From the NCBI RefSeq assembly GCF_001905655.1, contig NZ_JMHT01000029.1, positions 1-64,000 on the forward strand: a stretch of 64,000 bases of DNA, in the 5' to 3' direction. Positions 16,853 to 27,209 of the stretch are shown here, piece after piece (within the stretch, counting starts at the first letter, position 1; each line of letters begins with the position of its first letter). Under the pieces are notes generated by a model. That model did no database searches. It saw only the letters and a program-made list of their open reading frames with translations, and was not told the origin of the DNA. This stretch comes from Mycobacterium sp. ST-F2. Its GTDB lineage: Bacteria; Actinomycetota; Actinomycetes; Mycobacteriales; Mycobacteriaceae. Made by a program: the position numbers and the translations under genes.

Positions 16853-17830
16853 TCACCACGGCAGTTTGACCGCCAGTCTGGGTGCCGGAGGGTTGGTCGA
16901 CCGCAAATGCACGTCGGTCGAGCGGATCGGATCGAGGACCCGGGTCAGGAAAGTGAGCTCGTCGGCGAGGACTTGCGGCTGCCACGGTTCTTCGTAGAAA
17001 TCGAAATGGTCGATGGGGTACTCACACAGGTGGGCGAGGTATCCCGCCTTCTTCGCGGCTTTTCTGGCCGCATCCGGCGGCGCGATGCGGTCGTTGGTCC
17101 CGATCTGCATCAGCAGTGGGCACTCCAGCCGGCTGGCGTGGACGGTAGGCCTGTTGAACCCGACTTCCAGCACCGTCCGGGCCGCGAACTCGTTGCGCCA
17201 GGTCGGGCCCGCCAGTGCGAGGTAGGACTCCGCGGCGCCCGGGGTGCTGATCGGCGCGTTGCTTCCCGGCTGCCCGGCCACGGGCAGGTAGTGGGTGCGG
17301 CGCCCGAGCCGGGCGCCCGCGGCATCGAGTAGCCCGTGCGCGACGACTTTCGCCAGGTGACCGGCGCTCGTCTCTCGAACTCCCTGCACCAGGGCAGCCA
17401 GCCCGTCGGTCGCGGGACACACCGACACCACCGCGGCCACCCGCTGGTCCTCTGCGGCGACGGCGATGACGTGCCCGCCGGAATACGAGGTGCCCCACAG
17501 TGCGATGCGATCGCGGTCGACGCCCGGCAGGTTTCTGGCGGCGTCGATGGCGGCGTGATAGTCCTGCCGCTGCTTCTTGACCGAGATGTACTGGCGTGGT
17601 TCGCCTTCGGAATCGCCGAAGCCGCGGTAGTCGAACACCACCACATCCATGCCGGCGGCGGCAAACGGCTCCGCGAACGCGAGCAGACCCGAGTCCCGGG
17701 TGCCGCCGAAGCCATGTGCCATGACCACGCACGGCCGCCCGGTCTGGCCGGTCAGCGCGTCGGTCTCGGCGGTCAGATGCCAAGCGGCACAACGCTCGCC
17801 GTGGCTGAGGAAAAAGAAGTCGGATTTCAT
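16853..17830 (-). CDS. alpha/beta hydrolase
   Basis: 325 residues from ATG 17830, with AAGGAG at ideal spacing. Oxyanion-hole HGFGG (39-43), nucleophile region GTSYSGG (113-119, Ser115 likely), an acid in NDRIAPPD and His in PIDHFDFY give a complete triad. The GxSYxG form resembles X-Pro dipeptidyl-peptidase/CocE-type and DUF1100-like hydrolases. It lies 14 bases after the monooxygenase gene, so a Baeyer-Villiger ester product could be its substrate; this is inferred from the pairing. Confidence 0.85.
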   Translation of the reverse strand: MKSDFFFLSHGERCAAWHLTAETDALTGQTGRPCVVMAHGFGGTRDSGLLAFAEPFAAAGMDVVVFDYRGFGDSEGEPRQYISVKKQRQDYHAAIDAARNLPGVDRDRIALWGTSYSGGHVIAVAAEDQRVAAVVSVCPATDGLAALVQGVRETSAGHLAKVVAHGLLDAAGARLGRRTHYLPVAGQPGSNAPISTPGAAESYLALAGPTWRNEFAARTVLEVGFNRPTVHASRLECPLLMQIGTNDRIAPPDAARKAAKKAGYLAHLCEYPIDHFDFYEEPWQPQVLADELTFLTRVLDPIRSTDVHLRSTNPPAPRLAVKLPW

Positions 17831-17844
17831 GAGCGCTCCTTCGG

Positions 17845-19320
17845 TCAGACCACGGACAACGGTGCGGCGGCGGGCGTGAACACCAGCGCGGGGTCTTCGA
17901 TGGGCCCGTTGCGCAGCCGCTCCTGGTCCATTTCGTAGGCGTGCTTGAATGCCCACGGCCCGTAGGTGCCCCCGCGCGGGAACTTCGCAACGGCCCGCTG
18001 GACATAGCCGGACGTCATGTCCAGCAAGGGGACTCGCTCCATGGTGCCGTCTTCCAGGACGGGGACCACCGTGGCGTAGCCGTGCTCGTCCACGTAGTCG
18101 AGCATGCGGCAGAAGTGCTCGCAGACCAGGTCGACCTTCAACGTCCAGGCGATGTTGGTGTATCCGACCGCGAACGCGAAGTTGGGTACGCCGGACAGCA
18201 TCATCGCCTTGTAGACGGTGTGGTCGGGCAGGTGCAGGGCGTGCCCGTCGACACTCAACGTCACCTTGCCGAAGGGCACCATGTTCAGCCCCGTCGCCGA
18301 GATGATGATGTCGGCAGCCAGTTCCTGCCCGGATTTCAGCAGGATGCCGTTCTTGGTGAACCGCTCGATGTGGTCGGTGACGATCGACGCCTTGCCCGAC
18401 GACACCATCTTGAACAAGTCGCCGTCGGGCACCATGGCCAGGCGCTGCTGCCACGGGTTGTACTTGGGCGTGAAATGCGTGTCGACATCGAAGTTCTTCG
18501 GAAGTTGTCGAGCCACGTTGGCGATCAACAGCTTTCGCATCAGCTTTGGGTAGCGCATACACATCTTGAACAGTCCGCGGTTCAGCGAGATGTTCTTGCG
18601 GCGCACCAGCTTGTACGCCCGCTCATGGCCGAGCACCTTGTTGAGCACGTTGGCGATGGGGTCGGACGCCGGTATCGAGAACACGTAGCTCGGGGAGCGC
18701 TGCAGCATGGTGACGTGTGCGGCCTTGTCGGCCATGTTCGGAATCAGCGTGACGGCGGTGGCGCCGCTGCCGATGACGACGACGTTCTTGCCGGTGTAAT
18801 CCAGATCCTTCGGCCAGAGCTGGGGATGGATCACCGGACCCTCGAAGTCCTCCCTGCCGGGGAAGTCGGGGATGTACGGGTTCTCGTAGTCGTAATACCC
18901 GGTGCCCATGAACAGGAAGCGCGAGGTGAACGTCTCGGGCTGCCCGTTGTGGGTGGTGTTGACGGTCCAAAGACCTTGGTGCGAATCGTAATTCGCCGAA
19001 TCGACGTGATAGCCGAAGCGGAGATGCTCGGCCAGGCCATTCTCCTCGACGGTCTGCTGCAGGTAGTCCAGGATGATGTGCCCATCAGCGATCGACTTGC
19101 GGTGCGTCCACGGTTTGAAGCCGAAGCCGAACGTCGGCATGTCTGAGTCGGAGCGGATGCCCGGATACTGATGGAGACTCCAGGTGCCGCCGATCGCGTC
19201 CCGACCCTCCAGCACCAGGAACGACGTACCTGGGCGAAAGGTCTTCAGGTGATACGCCATCCCGATGCCGGAAATCCCTGCGCCGATGACCAGGACGTCG
19301 ATGGGAGCGGTGGATGTCAT
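17845..19320 (-). CDS. Baeyer-Villiger-type FAD monooxygenase (EthA/MymA-like)
   Basis: 491 residues from ATG 19320, with AGGAG five bases upstream. FAD-binding GAGISG (13-18), the Baeyer-Villiger fingerprint FEGPVIHPQLWP (159-170), a second Rossmann motif GSGATAVT and the YPGIRSDSDM segment are all present. Overall sequence resembles mycobacterial EthA and MymA, which oxygenate ketones and activate thioamide drugs. First gene of an operon with an alpha/beta hydrolase and the PHA-synthase-like fusion, consistent with oxidation of a ketone to an ester followed by hydrolysis. The native substrate is unknown. Confidence 0.9.
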   Translation of the reverse strand: MTSTAPIDVLVIGAGISGIGMAYHLKTFRPGTSFLVLEGRDAIGGTWSLHQYPGIRSDSDMPTFGFGFKPWTHRKSIADGHIILDYLQQTVEENGLAEHLRFGYHVDSANYDSHQGLWTVNTTHNGQPETFTSRFLFMGTGYYDYENPYIPDFPGREDFEGPVIHPQLWPKDLDYTGKNVVVIGSGATAVTLIPNMADKAAHVTMLQRSPSYVFSIPASDPIANVLNKVLGHERAYKLVRRKNISLNRGLFKMCMRYPKLMRKLLIANVARQLPKNFDVDTHFTPKYNPWQQRLAMVPDGDLFKMVSSGKASIVTDHIERFTKNGILLKSGQELAADIIISATGLNMVPFGKVTLSVDGHALHLPDHTVYKAMMLSGVPNFAFAVGYTNIAWTLKVDLVCEHFCRMLDYVDEHGYATVVPVLEDGTMERVPLLDMTSGYVQRAVAKFPRGGTYGPWAFKHAYEMDQERLRNGPIEDPALVFTPAAAPLSVV

Positions 19321-19417
19321 GGGCACTCCTTGGCCGGTGCGGCAGGTGTATTTGACTCTAATTCCGTGGCACGCCGTCCATGCCGGGTTTCGCAGGCGTG
19401 GGCACCCCGAACGCGCT

Positions 19418-19733
19418 GCGATCCTCGACGGTTAGATGGCCTCGGTAGTTCTTGCCGGGCCCGCCCCTGCGCGGTGTGCTTCGGTTGGCTCCGGCACCCC
19501 GCAGCCCCCGTACTGCGATCCTCGACGGTTAGGTGACCTAACTGTCCTCTGATGGGGCTCACTCGGCCAGGCCTCACTGGTGGAGTCGCGGAGCCTCGAC
19601 GGTTAGGTCGACTAATCGCGTTGCGGCGCCGCGCTATTGGCTAGTTGACCTAACCGTCGAGGATTCGTGCGCCGAGCATGCGACGCCAATCCTCCTGCGG
19701 CGCCTATGTTTAGGCGCCCTAACCGTCGGCGAT
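19418..19733. repeat. five copies of a CCTCGACGGTTAGG...CCTAA repeat
   Basis: Forward copies start near 19422, 19519 and 19593; inverted copies lie at 19645-19664 and 19711-19733. The shared core is TCGACGGTTAGG, continuing into a palindrome of type TTAGG-N3-CCTAA (TTAGGTGACCTAA in the second copy). I did not see the core elsewhere in the window. Candidates are a small dispersed repeat family or a multi-site operator. Confidence 0.75.
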
Positions 19734-19784
19734 GGCGGGTTGTTCGCGGCTCCCGATCTTGTCGGTAGGCATGTCTAAATTCGA

Positions 19785-19792
19785 ACACATGA
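19785..19792. repeat. left target-site duplication of the IS1595-type element
   Basis: ACACATGA immediately outside the left inverted repeat; identical to 20901-20908. An 8-bp duplication is usual for IS1595-family elements. Confidence 0.9.
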
Positions 19793-20900
19793 ACTGCTTA
19801 TCTGCTTAACTGGACTTGAATGTCAGAAATCGCCAAAAGTGTTGCTAGGCAGTAATTTCCGATCTTCTCTCGCTGCCGGGTCAATGTCGTGCACGGGTGA
19901 ATCGGTGCCGCCGATGAGGTCGTGAAGTGGGTGCGGGTCGGTGTTCACGGCCTGCTGGAGCAGTCGATAGAAGAGCATTCCTCGGGCCTTTGACCTGCGG
20001 CGATTGAAGCGGAACGTGAACTCGTCGAGGTAATACGGCAGGTGTTCACGCTCAACGCGGTAGTGGTGGGTGCCGGCATTCCAGCGTTTGAGCAGGGAGG
20101 CGATGCGATGAGGTCCCGGCAGGGTGACGTGACCGGGTTCTGGGGCGCTGTAGCCCGAGATGTACTCGTGGCGGTAGCCCTCGTTGGCCAGGACGCGGAA
20201 CATCCGCGCACCGTCGGTGCGGATCAGCGAGCCGGGTTCGGCAGTGTTGCGAGCGAAGTCGACGAGCTGCTTGGACCCAGGCGCGTCGGCTACTCCTAAC
20301 CGAACCCGGCCGAGGCGAAGTTTCCGATTCACCTGTGTTCCAAGGTTTTCCACCGCAATCATCACGGGAACCTTCGTCGTGGATGCGCCATCGCGGCCGG
20401 TGGCCCGGCCACCGATGAACGATTCATCGACCTCGACCACCCCGGATAGAAGCTCACGATCGGGGCGCACCATCGCGCGCCGCAGTTTGTGCAGCCAGGC
20501 CCACGCGGTTTCGTAGGAACCAAGCCCCAGCATGTCGTGCAGGTTCTGCGCCGAGGCCCCGTTTTTCTGTGAGGTGACCAGCCAGATCGCCGCAAACCAC
20601 GTGGTCAGCGGCGTACGGGTGCGATGAAAGATGGTCCCGGCGGTCACTGAAGTCTTGCGGCCGCAGGCCACGCACTTCCAATGCTGCGTCGAGGTCTGCC
20701 ACGCCCGGTCACCACCACATACCGGGCAGCGAAAGCCTTCTGGCCAGCGCAGATTCGCCAGATACTCCACGCACGCCGCGTCATCGGGAAACCACGTTCG
20801 AAACTCCTGGAACGTGCGCGGATAGTCCACCCCGCCGACTGGTCCACCAACTTCGATACCCACGCTGACCAGCATAGGTCCAATTAAGCAGATAAGCAGT
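19793..20900 (-). mobile_element. complete IS1595-family insertion sequence, 1108 bp
   Basis: Bounded by 23-bp terminal inverted repeats (19793-19815 and 20878-20900; outer end ACTGCTTATCTGCTTAA, one mismatch over the full length) and flanked by an 8-bp direct repeat ACACATGA. It contains one intact transposase gene. Element ends, duplication and transposase are all intact, so the insertion is recent or still active. The insertion point lies at the start codon of the DUF222-HNH gene. Confidence 0.93.
19823..20875 (-). CDS. IS1595-family transposase
   Basis: 350 residues; the ATG lies just inside the right terminal inverted repeat. An N-terminal zinc ribbon (CPVCGG and CVACG, about residues 46-72) precedes the ISXO2-like DDE domain, with Asp in VVEVDESFIGG, Asp in RTDGARMF and the characteristic HHYRVEREHLPYYLDEF and RFNRR C-terminal block. 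No frameshift or stop interrupts it. Cuts and re-inserts the element, with an 8-bp duplication as seen here. Confidence 0.93.
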   Translation of the reverse strand: MLVSVGIEVGGPVGGVDYPRTFQEFRTWFPDDAACVEYLANLRWPEGFRCPVCGGDRAWQTSTQHWKCVACGRKTSVTAGTIFHRTRTPLTTWFAAIWLVTSQKNGASAQNLHDMLGLGSYETAWAWLHKLRRAMVRPDRELLSGVVEVDESFIGGRATGRDGASTTKVPVMIAVENLGTQVNRKLRLGRVRLGVADAPGSKQLVDFARNTAEPGSLIRTDGARMFRVLANEGYRHEYISGYSAPEPGHVTLPGPHRIASLLKRWNAGTHHYRVEREHLPYYLDEFTFRFNRRRSKARGMLFYRLLQQAVNTDPHPLHDLIGGTDSPVHDIDPAAREDRKLLPSNTFGDF

Positions 20901-20908
20901 ACACATGA
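20901..20908. repeat. right target-site duplication, overlapping the DUF222-HNH start codon
   Basis: ACACATGA, identical to 19785-19792. Bases 20905-20907 are the ATG of the downstream gene. Confidence 0.9.
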
Positions 20909-22359
20909 GCGAATCCAATAGTGATCCCCACGCCGCGGCCGCGGCGGTCGACGCTATCACCCTGTCGACCCGGGAAGAGAACGCCGCCGGCGCGCGCCGA
21001 CTGGCCGCGGTCGCGGATCTGTGGGAGCTACGCGCCCCCGACGACGACATCGAAAAACGATATTGGGCGATCGACGGCTATGCCGGGCTGGTCGTCGAGG
21101 TCGCCGCCGCTTTGGGGGTGTCCCGCAAGCGGGCGCAGGCGCAAGTGGACCGGGCGGTGATGCTGCGCACCCGGCTGCCAAAGGTGGCGGCGGTGTATGC
21201 GAAAGGCCTGATCGATGCGGTGATGGTCGCGATGATCGTCTCCCGCACCGACCTGATCATCGACGACGACATCGCCCAACAAGTCGATGCCGACCTTGCC
21301 GCCAAGATCGTGGCCTGGGGCCGGTTGTCGAAACCGAAAATGGAGCAACGCATCGACGCCATCATCGCCGCCTGCGACCAAGCCGGCGTGCACCCGCCGA
21401 AACCCCCGTCGCAAGCCCGCTACCTCGACATCCGCGCCTGCGGCCCGGGAAGTGCGAGTGTCTGCGGGACGGTGGATGCGGCGGCCGCCGCGGTGCTCGA
21501 CGCCGTCCTCGATGACCTGGCCAAAAGCGTGTGCCGCAACGATGGGCGCAGCCATGATCAGCGCCGTGCCGCCGCCATCGATGCCCTGGCCCGCGGTGGT
21601 CGGTTGCGGTGCGAGTGTGGACAATCCGACTGCCCCGCCGCCGCGGTCGCGGGGCTGCCGGCGCCGACCGTGGGCACCCGCGCGGTCATCCACGTGATCG
21701 CCGGCAGTAAGACCCTCGACGGGCAGGCGCCGGGTTTCCTGCCCGGGTATGGGCAGGTCCCTGCCGAGCAGGTCGCCCACCTCGTCGACGGTGCGGTCAT
21801 CCGGCAGGTGGACCTGCCGCCGGATGTGGCCGAACCGCGCTACCGGCCCTCGGCCAAACTCGCGGAGTTCGTCCGCTGCCGCGACCTGACCTGTCGCTTC
21901 CCGGGCTGTGACCGGCCCGCCGAAGCCTGCGACCTCGACCACACCGTGCCCCACCCCGCCGGCCCGACACACCCATCAAATCTCAAGTGCCTGTGCCGGT
22001 TTCACCACCTCCTCAAGACGTTCCACGGCTGGACCGACCACCAATACCCCGACGGGTCGGTCGTGTGGGTCGCGCCGACTGGGCACACGTACATCACCAA
22101 ACCCGAAGGCGCCCACTGGTACCCGCAACTCGCCCAGCCGACCGGAACACCCGAGATCACCGACGAGCCGGTGCGCACACCCGGACGCGGCTACTGCATG
22201 CCCAAACGCAAACAGCCCCGCGCGCAGGAACGCCAACAACTCATCAACGAGGCGCGGATGGCCAACGAAGAACGCATCGCCAGCGAGGAATCGCGACGCC
22301 TCGAACGCGAAAAGGTCCGAGCAATAGAAGAAAACTGGGATGAACCCGCACCGTTCTAG
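20905..22359 (+). CDS. DUF222/HNH endonuclease domain protein (13E12-type)
   Basis: 484 residues. N-terminal DUF222 region (about 25-320) is followed by an HNH motif with zinc-binding cysteines (CRFPGCDRP, DLDHTVPHP, CLCRFHH; about 330-372) and a charged C-terminal tail. This is the REP13E12-type family that is repeated in mycobacterial genomes; in M. tuberculosis members serve as integration sites for phage phiRv1 and several are linked to LexA control. The IS element cuts the gene from its own upstream DNA at the ATG, and no good Shine-Dalgarno remains, so expression is probably lost or changed. The reading frame is intact. Confidence 0.88.
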   Translation: MSESNSDPHAAAAAVDAITLSTREENAAGARRLAAVADLWELRAPDDDIEKRYWAIDGYAGLVVEVAAALGVSRKRAQAQVDRAVMLRTRLPKVAAVYAKGLIDAVMVAMIVSRTDLIIDDDIAQQVDADLAAKIVAWGRLSKPKMEQRIDAIIAACDQAGVHPPKPPSQARYLDIRACGPGSASVCGTVDAAAAAVLDAVLDDLAKSVCRNDGRSHDQRRAAAIDALARGGRLRCECGQSDCPAAAVAGLPAPTVGTRAVIHVIAGSKTLDGQAPGFLPGYGQVPAEQVAHLVDGAVIRQVDLPPDVAEPRYRPSAKLAEFVRCRDLTCRFPGCDRPAEACDLDHTVPHPAGPTHPSNLKCLCRFHHLLKTFHGWTDHQYPDGSVVWVAPTGHTYITKPEGAHWYPQLAQPTGTPEITDEPVRTPGRGYCMPKRKQPRAQERQQLINEARMANEERIASEESRRLEREKVRAIEENWDEPAPF

Positions 22360-22363
22360 GGGC

Positions 22364-23770
22364 TCATCTGATCGCCGTGGCGGTGCAATCGGCGAAGCGT
22401 CTGGCGCTCGATCGCGTGATCTTCGCGAAATTGACTGCCAGACCGTTGATCTCGGTATCGGACCGCTGCGGGAAGGTCGACAGTGGCGTGATGACGAGAC
22501 CGTCGGTCTCGAGGGATGCGGCGACGTCACGGTCGCGGTGGTCGGCTGGCAGCAGGATGGCGACGTGGAGCCCGGCCTGTACGCCGAGTACTTCGAGATC
22601 GGGACAGCGGGCCTCGAGCTCGCTGATCAAAATGTCACGGCGGCAACGGTATTCGCGACCAGCGCGGGCCAGGTGCCGTTGCAATTCCCCAGCAACGATC
22701 AATTCGGTGAGCGCGGCGCGGGTGATGGTCGATACCGCGATCCGGTGGTCACGGAGGTAGGTCTGGACCGCGTTGCGCAGCGGTACCGGTGGCACCAACC
22801 AGGCCGCGCCCAGGCTCGGAGCCAGGATTTTCGATGCGGTCCCGACGTAGGCGACGTGTTCGCCCGCACCCGGTATCGACCGGATGGCGGGCAATGGCGC
22901 GACTCCGTAACGGAATTCGCCGTCGTAGTCGTCTTCGATGACGATCGATCCGGTGCGCTTGGCCCACGCGACCAGCTCGGCACGCCGACGCACCGACAGC
23001 CGGTGTCCGAGTGGGTACTGGTGTGCCGGCGTCGTGTAGACGATGCCGGGCTCGTCGCCGAGCCTGTCGACGCAGAGCCCGTCGTGGTCGACCGGGACGT
23101 AGATCAGATCCAAGCCGGCGCGGGCGAACTCGTGGGCGGCGGACGGATAGCAGGGTGATTCGAGGTAACAGCGGGTCAAGCCGCTGACGTTGGCCAGTGC
23201 CTCGAAGGCAGCCGTCGACCCGGGAACGTCGAACACCGTGTCGGTGTCGACGCCGCGACTCACGCGAAGGTGATGGGACATGGCGGCGGTGAAGGCGTCG
23301 TCGGCGCCTTCCCATGGGGACAGTGCCGTGGGTCGGTCCGACGCTGCCTTCCGCCACGCGCGCGTCCATGCCCGCATGTCGATGAGTTCGGTGTCGGGAG
23401 ATCCTGGGCGAAGGTCGACGCCCGCGCGAGGCGCTCGGGTATCAAGTGTCGGCACCACGCCGACGTCATCGAGGCGCGGAGCTCGGCTGGAGAGTCCGGC
23501 TTGTGCGGCCGCGGTGGCGCCGGCGGTGGTCCGGGTTCCGGCGCCCGGCACACCCTCGAGAAATCCGGCAGCCACCAACTCGTCGTACGCGGCGGCGACC
23601 ATGGTTCGTGAGCACCCGAGCTCGTGGGCAAAAGTCCTGGTCGAGGGCAGCCAGTCTCCGTCACCGACCTGCCCAGCGGCAATCAACGCGACCAGCTGGC
23701 TCGCGATCGCCCTGGCGCTGAGATCGGTGGTCTCCAGCGGCAAATGCACCACGCGGGTGTGACGGGCCAT
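22364..23770 (-). CDS. MocR-type transcriptional regulator (GntR HTH + aminotransferase fold)
   Basis: 468 residues from ATG 23770. Residues 1-75 form a GntR-type winged helix (WLPSTRTFAHELGCSRTMVAAAYDEL split here for clarity as WLPSTRTFAHELG and SRTMVAAAYDEL). The rest is a fold-type I aminotransferase-like domain with YTTPAHQYPLG, IEDDYDGEFRYG and the PLP-lysine motif GTASKILAP. Many MocR proteins sense pyridoxal phosphate. It diverges from a pyridoxamine-oxidase-like FMN protein with a palindrome between them, so local control is likely. Confidence 0.88.
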   Translation of the reverse strand: MARHTRVVHLPLETTDLSARAIASQLVALIAAGQVGDGDWLPSTRTFAHELGCSRTMVAAAYDELVAAGFLEGVPGAGTRTTAGATAAAQAGLSSRAPRLDDVGVVPTLDTRAPRAGVDLRPGSPDTELIDMRAWTRAWRKAASDRPTALSPWEGADDAFTAAMSHHLRVSRGVDTDTVFDVPGSTAAFEALANVSGLTRCYLESPCYPSAAHEFARAGLDLIYVPVDHDGLCVDRLGDEPGIVYTTPAHQYPLGHRLSVRRRAELVAWAKRTGSIVIEDDYDGEFRYGVAPLPAIRSIPGAGEHVAYVGTASKILAPSLGAAWLVPPVPLRNAVQTYLRDHRIAVSTITRAALTELIVAGELQRHLARAGREYRCRRDILISELEARCPDLEVLGVQAGLHVAILLPADHRDRDVAASLETDGLVITPLSTFPQRSDTEINGLAVNFAKITRSSARRFADCTATAIR

Positions 23771-23812
23771 CTGTGGAGAATACTGGCCTTGGGAGCAATG
23801 CAATTTCTGGCT

Positions 23813-23831
23813 ATTCCGGCAAGTCCGGAAT
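23813..23831. promoter_or_regulatory. palindrome in the MocR/FMN-protein divergent region
   Basis: ATTCCGG-CAAGT-CCGGAAT is a perfect inverted repeat in the 78-bp space between the divergent genes. It is a plausible operator for the MocR regulator; inferred from position and symmetry. Confidence 0.45.
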
Positions 23832-23848
23832 TGTGGTGATCTTGAAGC

Positions 23849-24496
23849 ATGGAAAGGCTCACCCGTAAGTCCGGTCGACAGTCCACCGCCCGCGCCGCCC
23901 TCGACGAGTTCCTCGACGGGCAGTGGTGGGGCGTGCTCAACGTCGGCAATGTGGCCCGTCCGGACGGCAGGGTCAGGCCGCTTGCGGTGCCGACGTTGTT
24001 CGTCCGTCACGAGGATCGGATCCTCATCCACGGCTCGACGGGTGCGGGTGCGTTGGGGGTCAACGGCAAGGACGCCCAGGTGGCCTTCTGTGTGACAGCC
24101 ATGGACGCACTTGTGGTGGCGCACAGCACTTTTGACTCTTCGGTGCACTACCGTTCGGCGGTGATCTACGGCGACTTGCGACCGGCCGAACGCGAGGACA
24201 GGGAAGCCCTCCTGGAGCGGTTCAGCGAGCTCCTCATCCCCGGTCGCACCGCCGAGGTGCGCGCCATGCTGCCCAAGGAGATCGCGGCGACCAACGTCAT
24301 CTCCCTACCGATCGTCGAGGGGGACTGGGTGTACAAGGTCAACGGCGGGCCCGTCGCCGAACCGGACGAGGAAACCACCGCCTGGGCGGGCATCGTGCCG
24401 TTCTCGGTCACCTACGGTGCACCCCAGCGAGCGGAGTGGTCGACGGCCGAGTTGCCCGACTCGGTGCGGGTGATGGTCGGCATGGGAGGCGCCTGA
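23849..24496 (+). CDS. pyridoxamine 5'-phosphate oxidase-family FMN-binding protein
   Basis: 215 residues of the flavin-nucleotide-binding split-barrel family: WGVLNVGNVARPDGRVRPLAVP, IHGSTGAGAL (binding the FMN phosphate) and VAFCVTAMDALVVAHS. The pattern matches actinobacterial PPOX-fold proteins that use FMN or related cofactors rather than true PdxH. It is transcribed away from the MocR regulator, a common pairing, which suggests a link to vitamin B6 or flavin metabolism. The substrate is unknown. Confidence 0.82.
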   Translation: MERLTRKSGRQSTARAALDEFLDGQWWGVLNVGNVARPDGRVRPLAVPTLFVRHEDRILIHGSTGAGALGVNGKDAQVAFCVTAMDALVVAHSTFDSSVHYRSAVIYGDLRPAEREDREALLERFSELLIPGRTAEVRAMLPKEIAATNVISLPIVEGDWVYKVNGGPVAEPDEETTAWAGIVPFSVTYGAPQRAEWSTAELPDSVRVMVGMGGA

Positions 24497-24535
24497 CCAG
24501 CGCACATAGATCTGGTTAGACATTTTTGGGGAATC

Positions 24536-24562
24536 GGGAATAGATCGGGAACTGCCCCCGTT
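24536..24562 (+). promoter_or_regulatory. SigH/SigE-type promoter upstream of dnaK
   Basis: GGGAAT (24536-24541), a 17-base spacer and CGTT (24559-24562) match the mycobacterial SigH/SigE pattern GGAA...GTT. It lies about 125 bp before the dnaK start and upstream of the HspR-type repeats. In M. tuberculosis the dnaK and clpB transcripts include SigH-dependent starts. Confidence 0.5.
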
Positions 24563-24579
24563 GGACTCACCGACAACAA

Positions 24580-24600
24580 GTTGAGCGCACCAGGCTCAAG
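24580..24600. promoter_or_regulatory. HAIR-type HspR operator 1
   Basis: GTTGAGC-N7-GCTCAAG closely matches the HspR-associated inverted repeat CTTGAGT-N7-ACTCAAG. HspR, encoded at the end of this operon, represses by binding such sites together with DnaK. Confidence 0.8.
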
Positions 24601-24634
24601 TTCGGCTTGACAGACGGCCCCGTCCGATAGCAAG

Positions 24635-24655
24635 CTTGAGCGCAGTTCGCTCAGA
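24635..24655. promoter_or_regulatory. HAIR-type HspR operator 2
   Basis: CTTGAGC-N7-GCTCAGA is a second, weaker copy in its right arm, 34 bp beyond the first and about 30 bp before the dnaK start. Confidence 0.7.
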
Positions 24656-24686
24656 TCACCAACAATGTCTATCAGGAGGCATCACT

Positions 24687-26545
<1,859 letters not shown>

Positions 26546-26549
<4 letters not shown>

Positions 26550-27181
26550 CACAGGACGATTCGCACGAGCCGGTGACCATCACCGACAAGCGGCGCATCG
26601 ATCCGGAAACCGGCGAACCGCGTGAGGGCGCTCCGGCGTCGGCCCCTGAGGGGTCGGCGCCGGAGGCCCCGGCCGCCGGTGACGCCGTGGACGACGCCGC
26701 AGAGCTCAAGTCGACGCTGCAGCGGGTCAAGGCTGAGTACGACAACTACCGCAAGCGGGCGATCCGTCAGGAGCAGGCCGCCGCGGAACGGGCCAAAGCC
26801 CTTGTCGCCCAGCACCTGTTGCCGGTCCTCGACGATCTCGACCGGGCTCGCGCCCACGGGGATCTCGAATCCGGGCCGCTGAAGTCGGTGGCGGACAAGC
26901 TTTCTGCCGCCCTTGGCAACATCGGCCTGAGCGCATTCGGTGCCGAGGGTGACGAGTTCGATCCGTCGATTCACGAGGCCGTTCAGCACGAGGGCGACGG
27001 CTCAAATCCGGTGCTCGGCACCGTGATGCGCCAGGGCTACAAACTCGGCGAGCAGGTGCTGCGGCACGCACTGGTCGGGGTTGTCGATGCTGTGCCGACC
27101 GAATTCGACGCGGCCGACCAGCCCGACACGCCCGCCAATACCGACGCTGCGACCGAACAGAAACCAGAATCAAACGAGTAA
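26546..27181 (+). CDS. grpE: GrpE nucleotide-exchange factor
   Basis: 211 residues; GTG 26546 overlaps the dnaK stop (GTGA). Acidic N-terminal tail, a coiled coil (about 50-100, [18 protein letters not shown]), then the beta domain with [10 protein letters not shown] and [20 protein letters not shown]. It releases ADP from DnaK. The long disordered tails at both ends are usual for mycobacterial GrpE. Confidence 0.97.
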
Positions 27182-27209
27182 CCGAGCGACGCTGAGGAGG
27201 TGACGCGAC

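Larger units (their letters stand above)
19321..19792. other. 472-bp intergenic region with five palindromic repeats
   Basis: No open frame here looks like a gene. The region carries the promoter of the monooxygenase operon (reading left), the original upstream DNA of the DUF222-HNH gene (now cut off by the insertion sequence), and five copies of a roughly 23-bp repeat listed separately. Confidence 0.7.
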
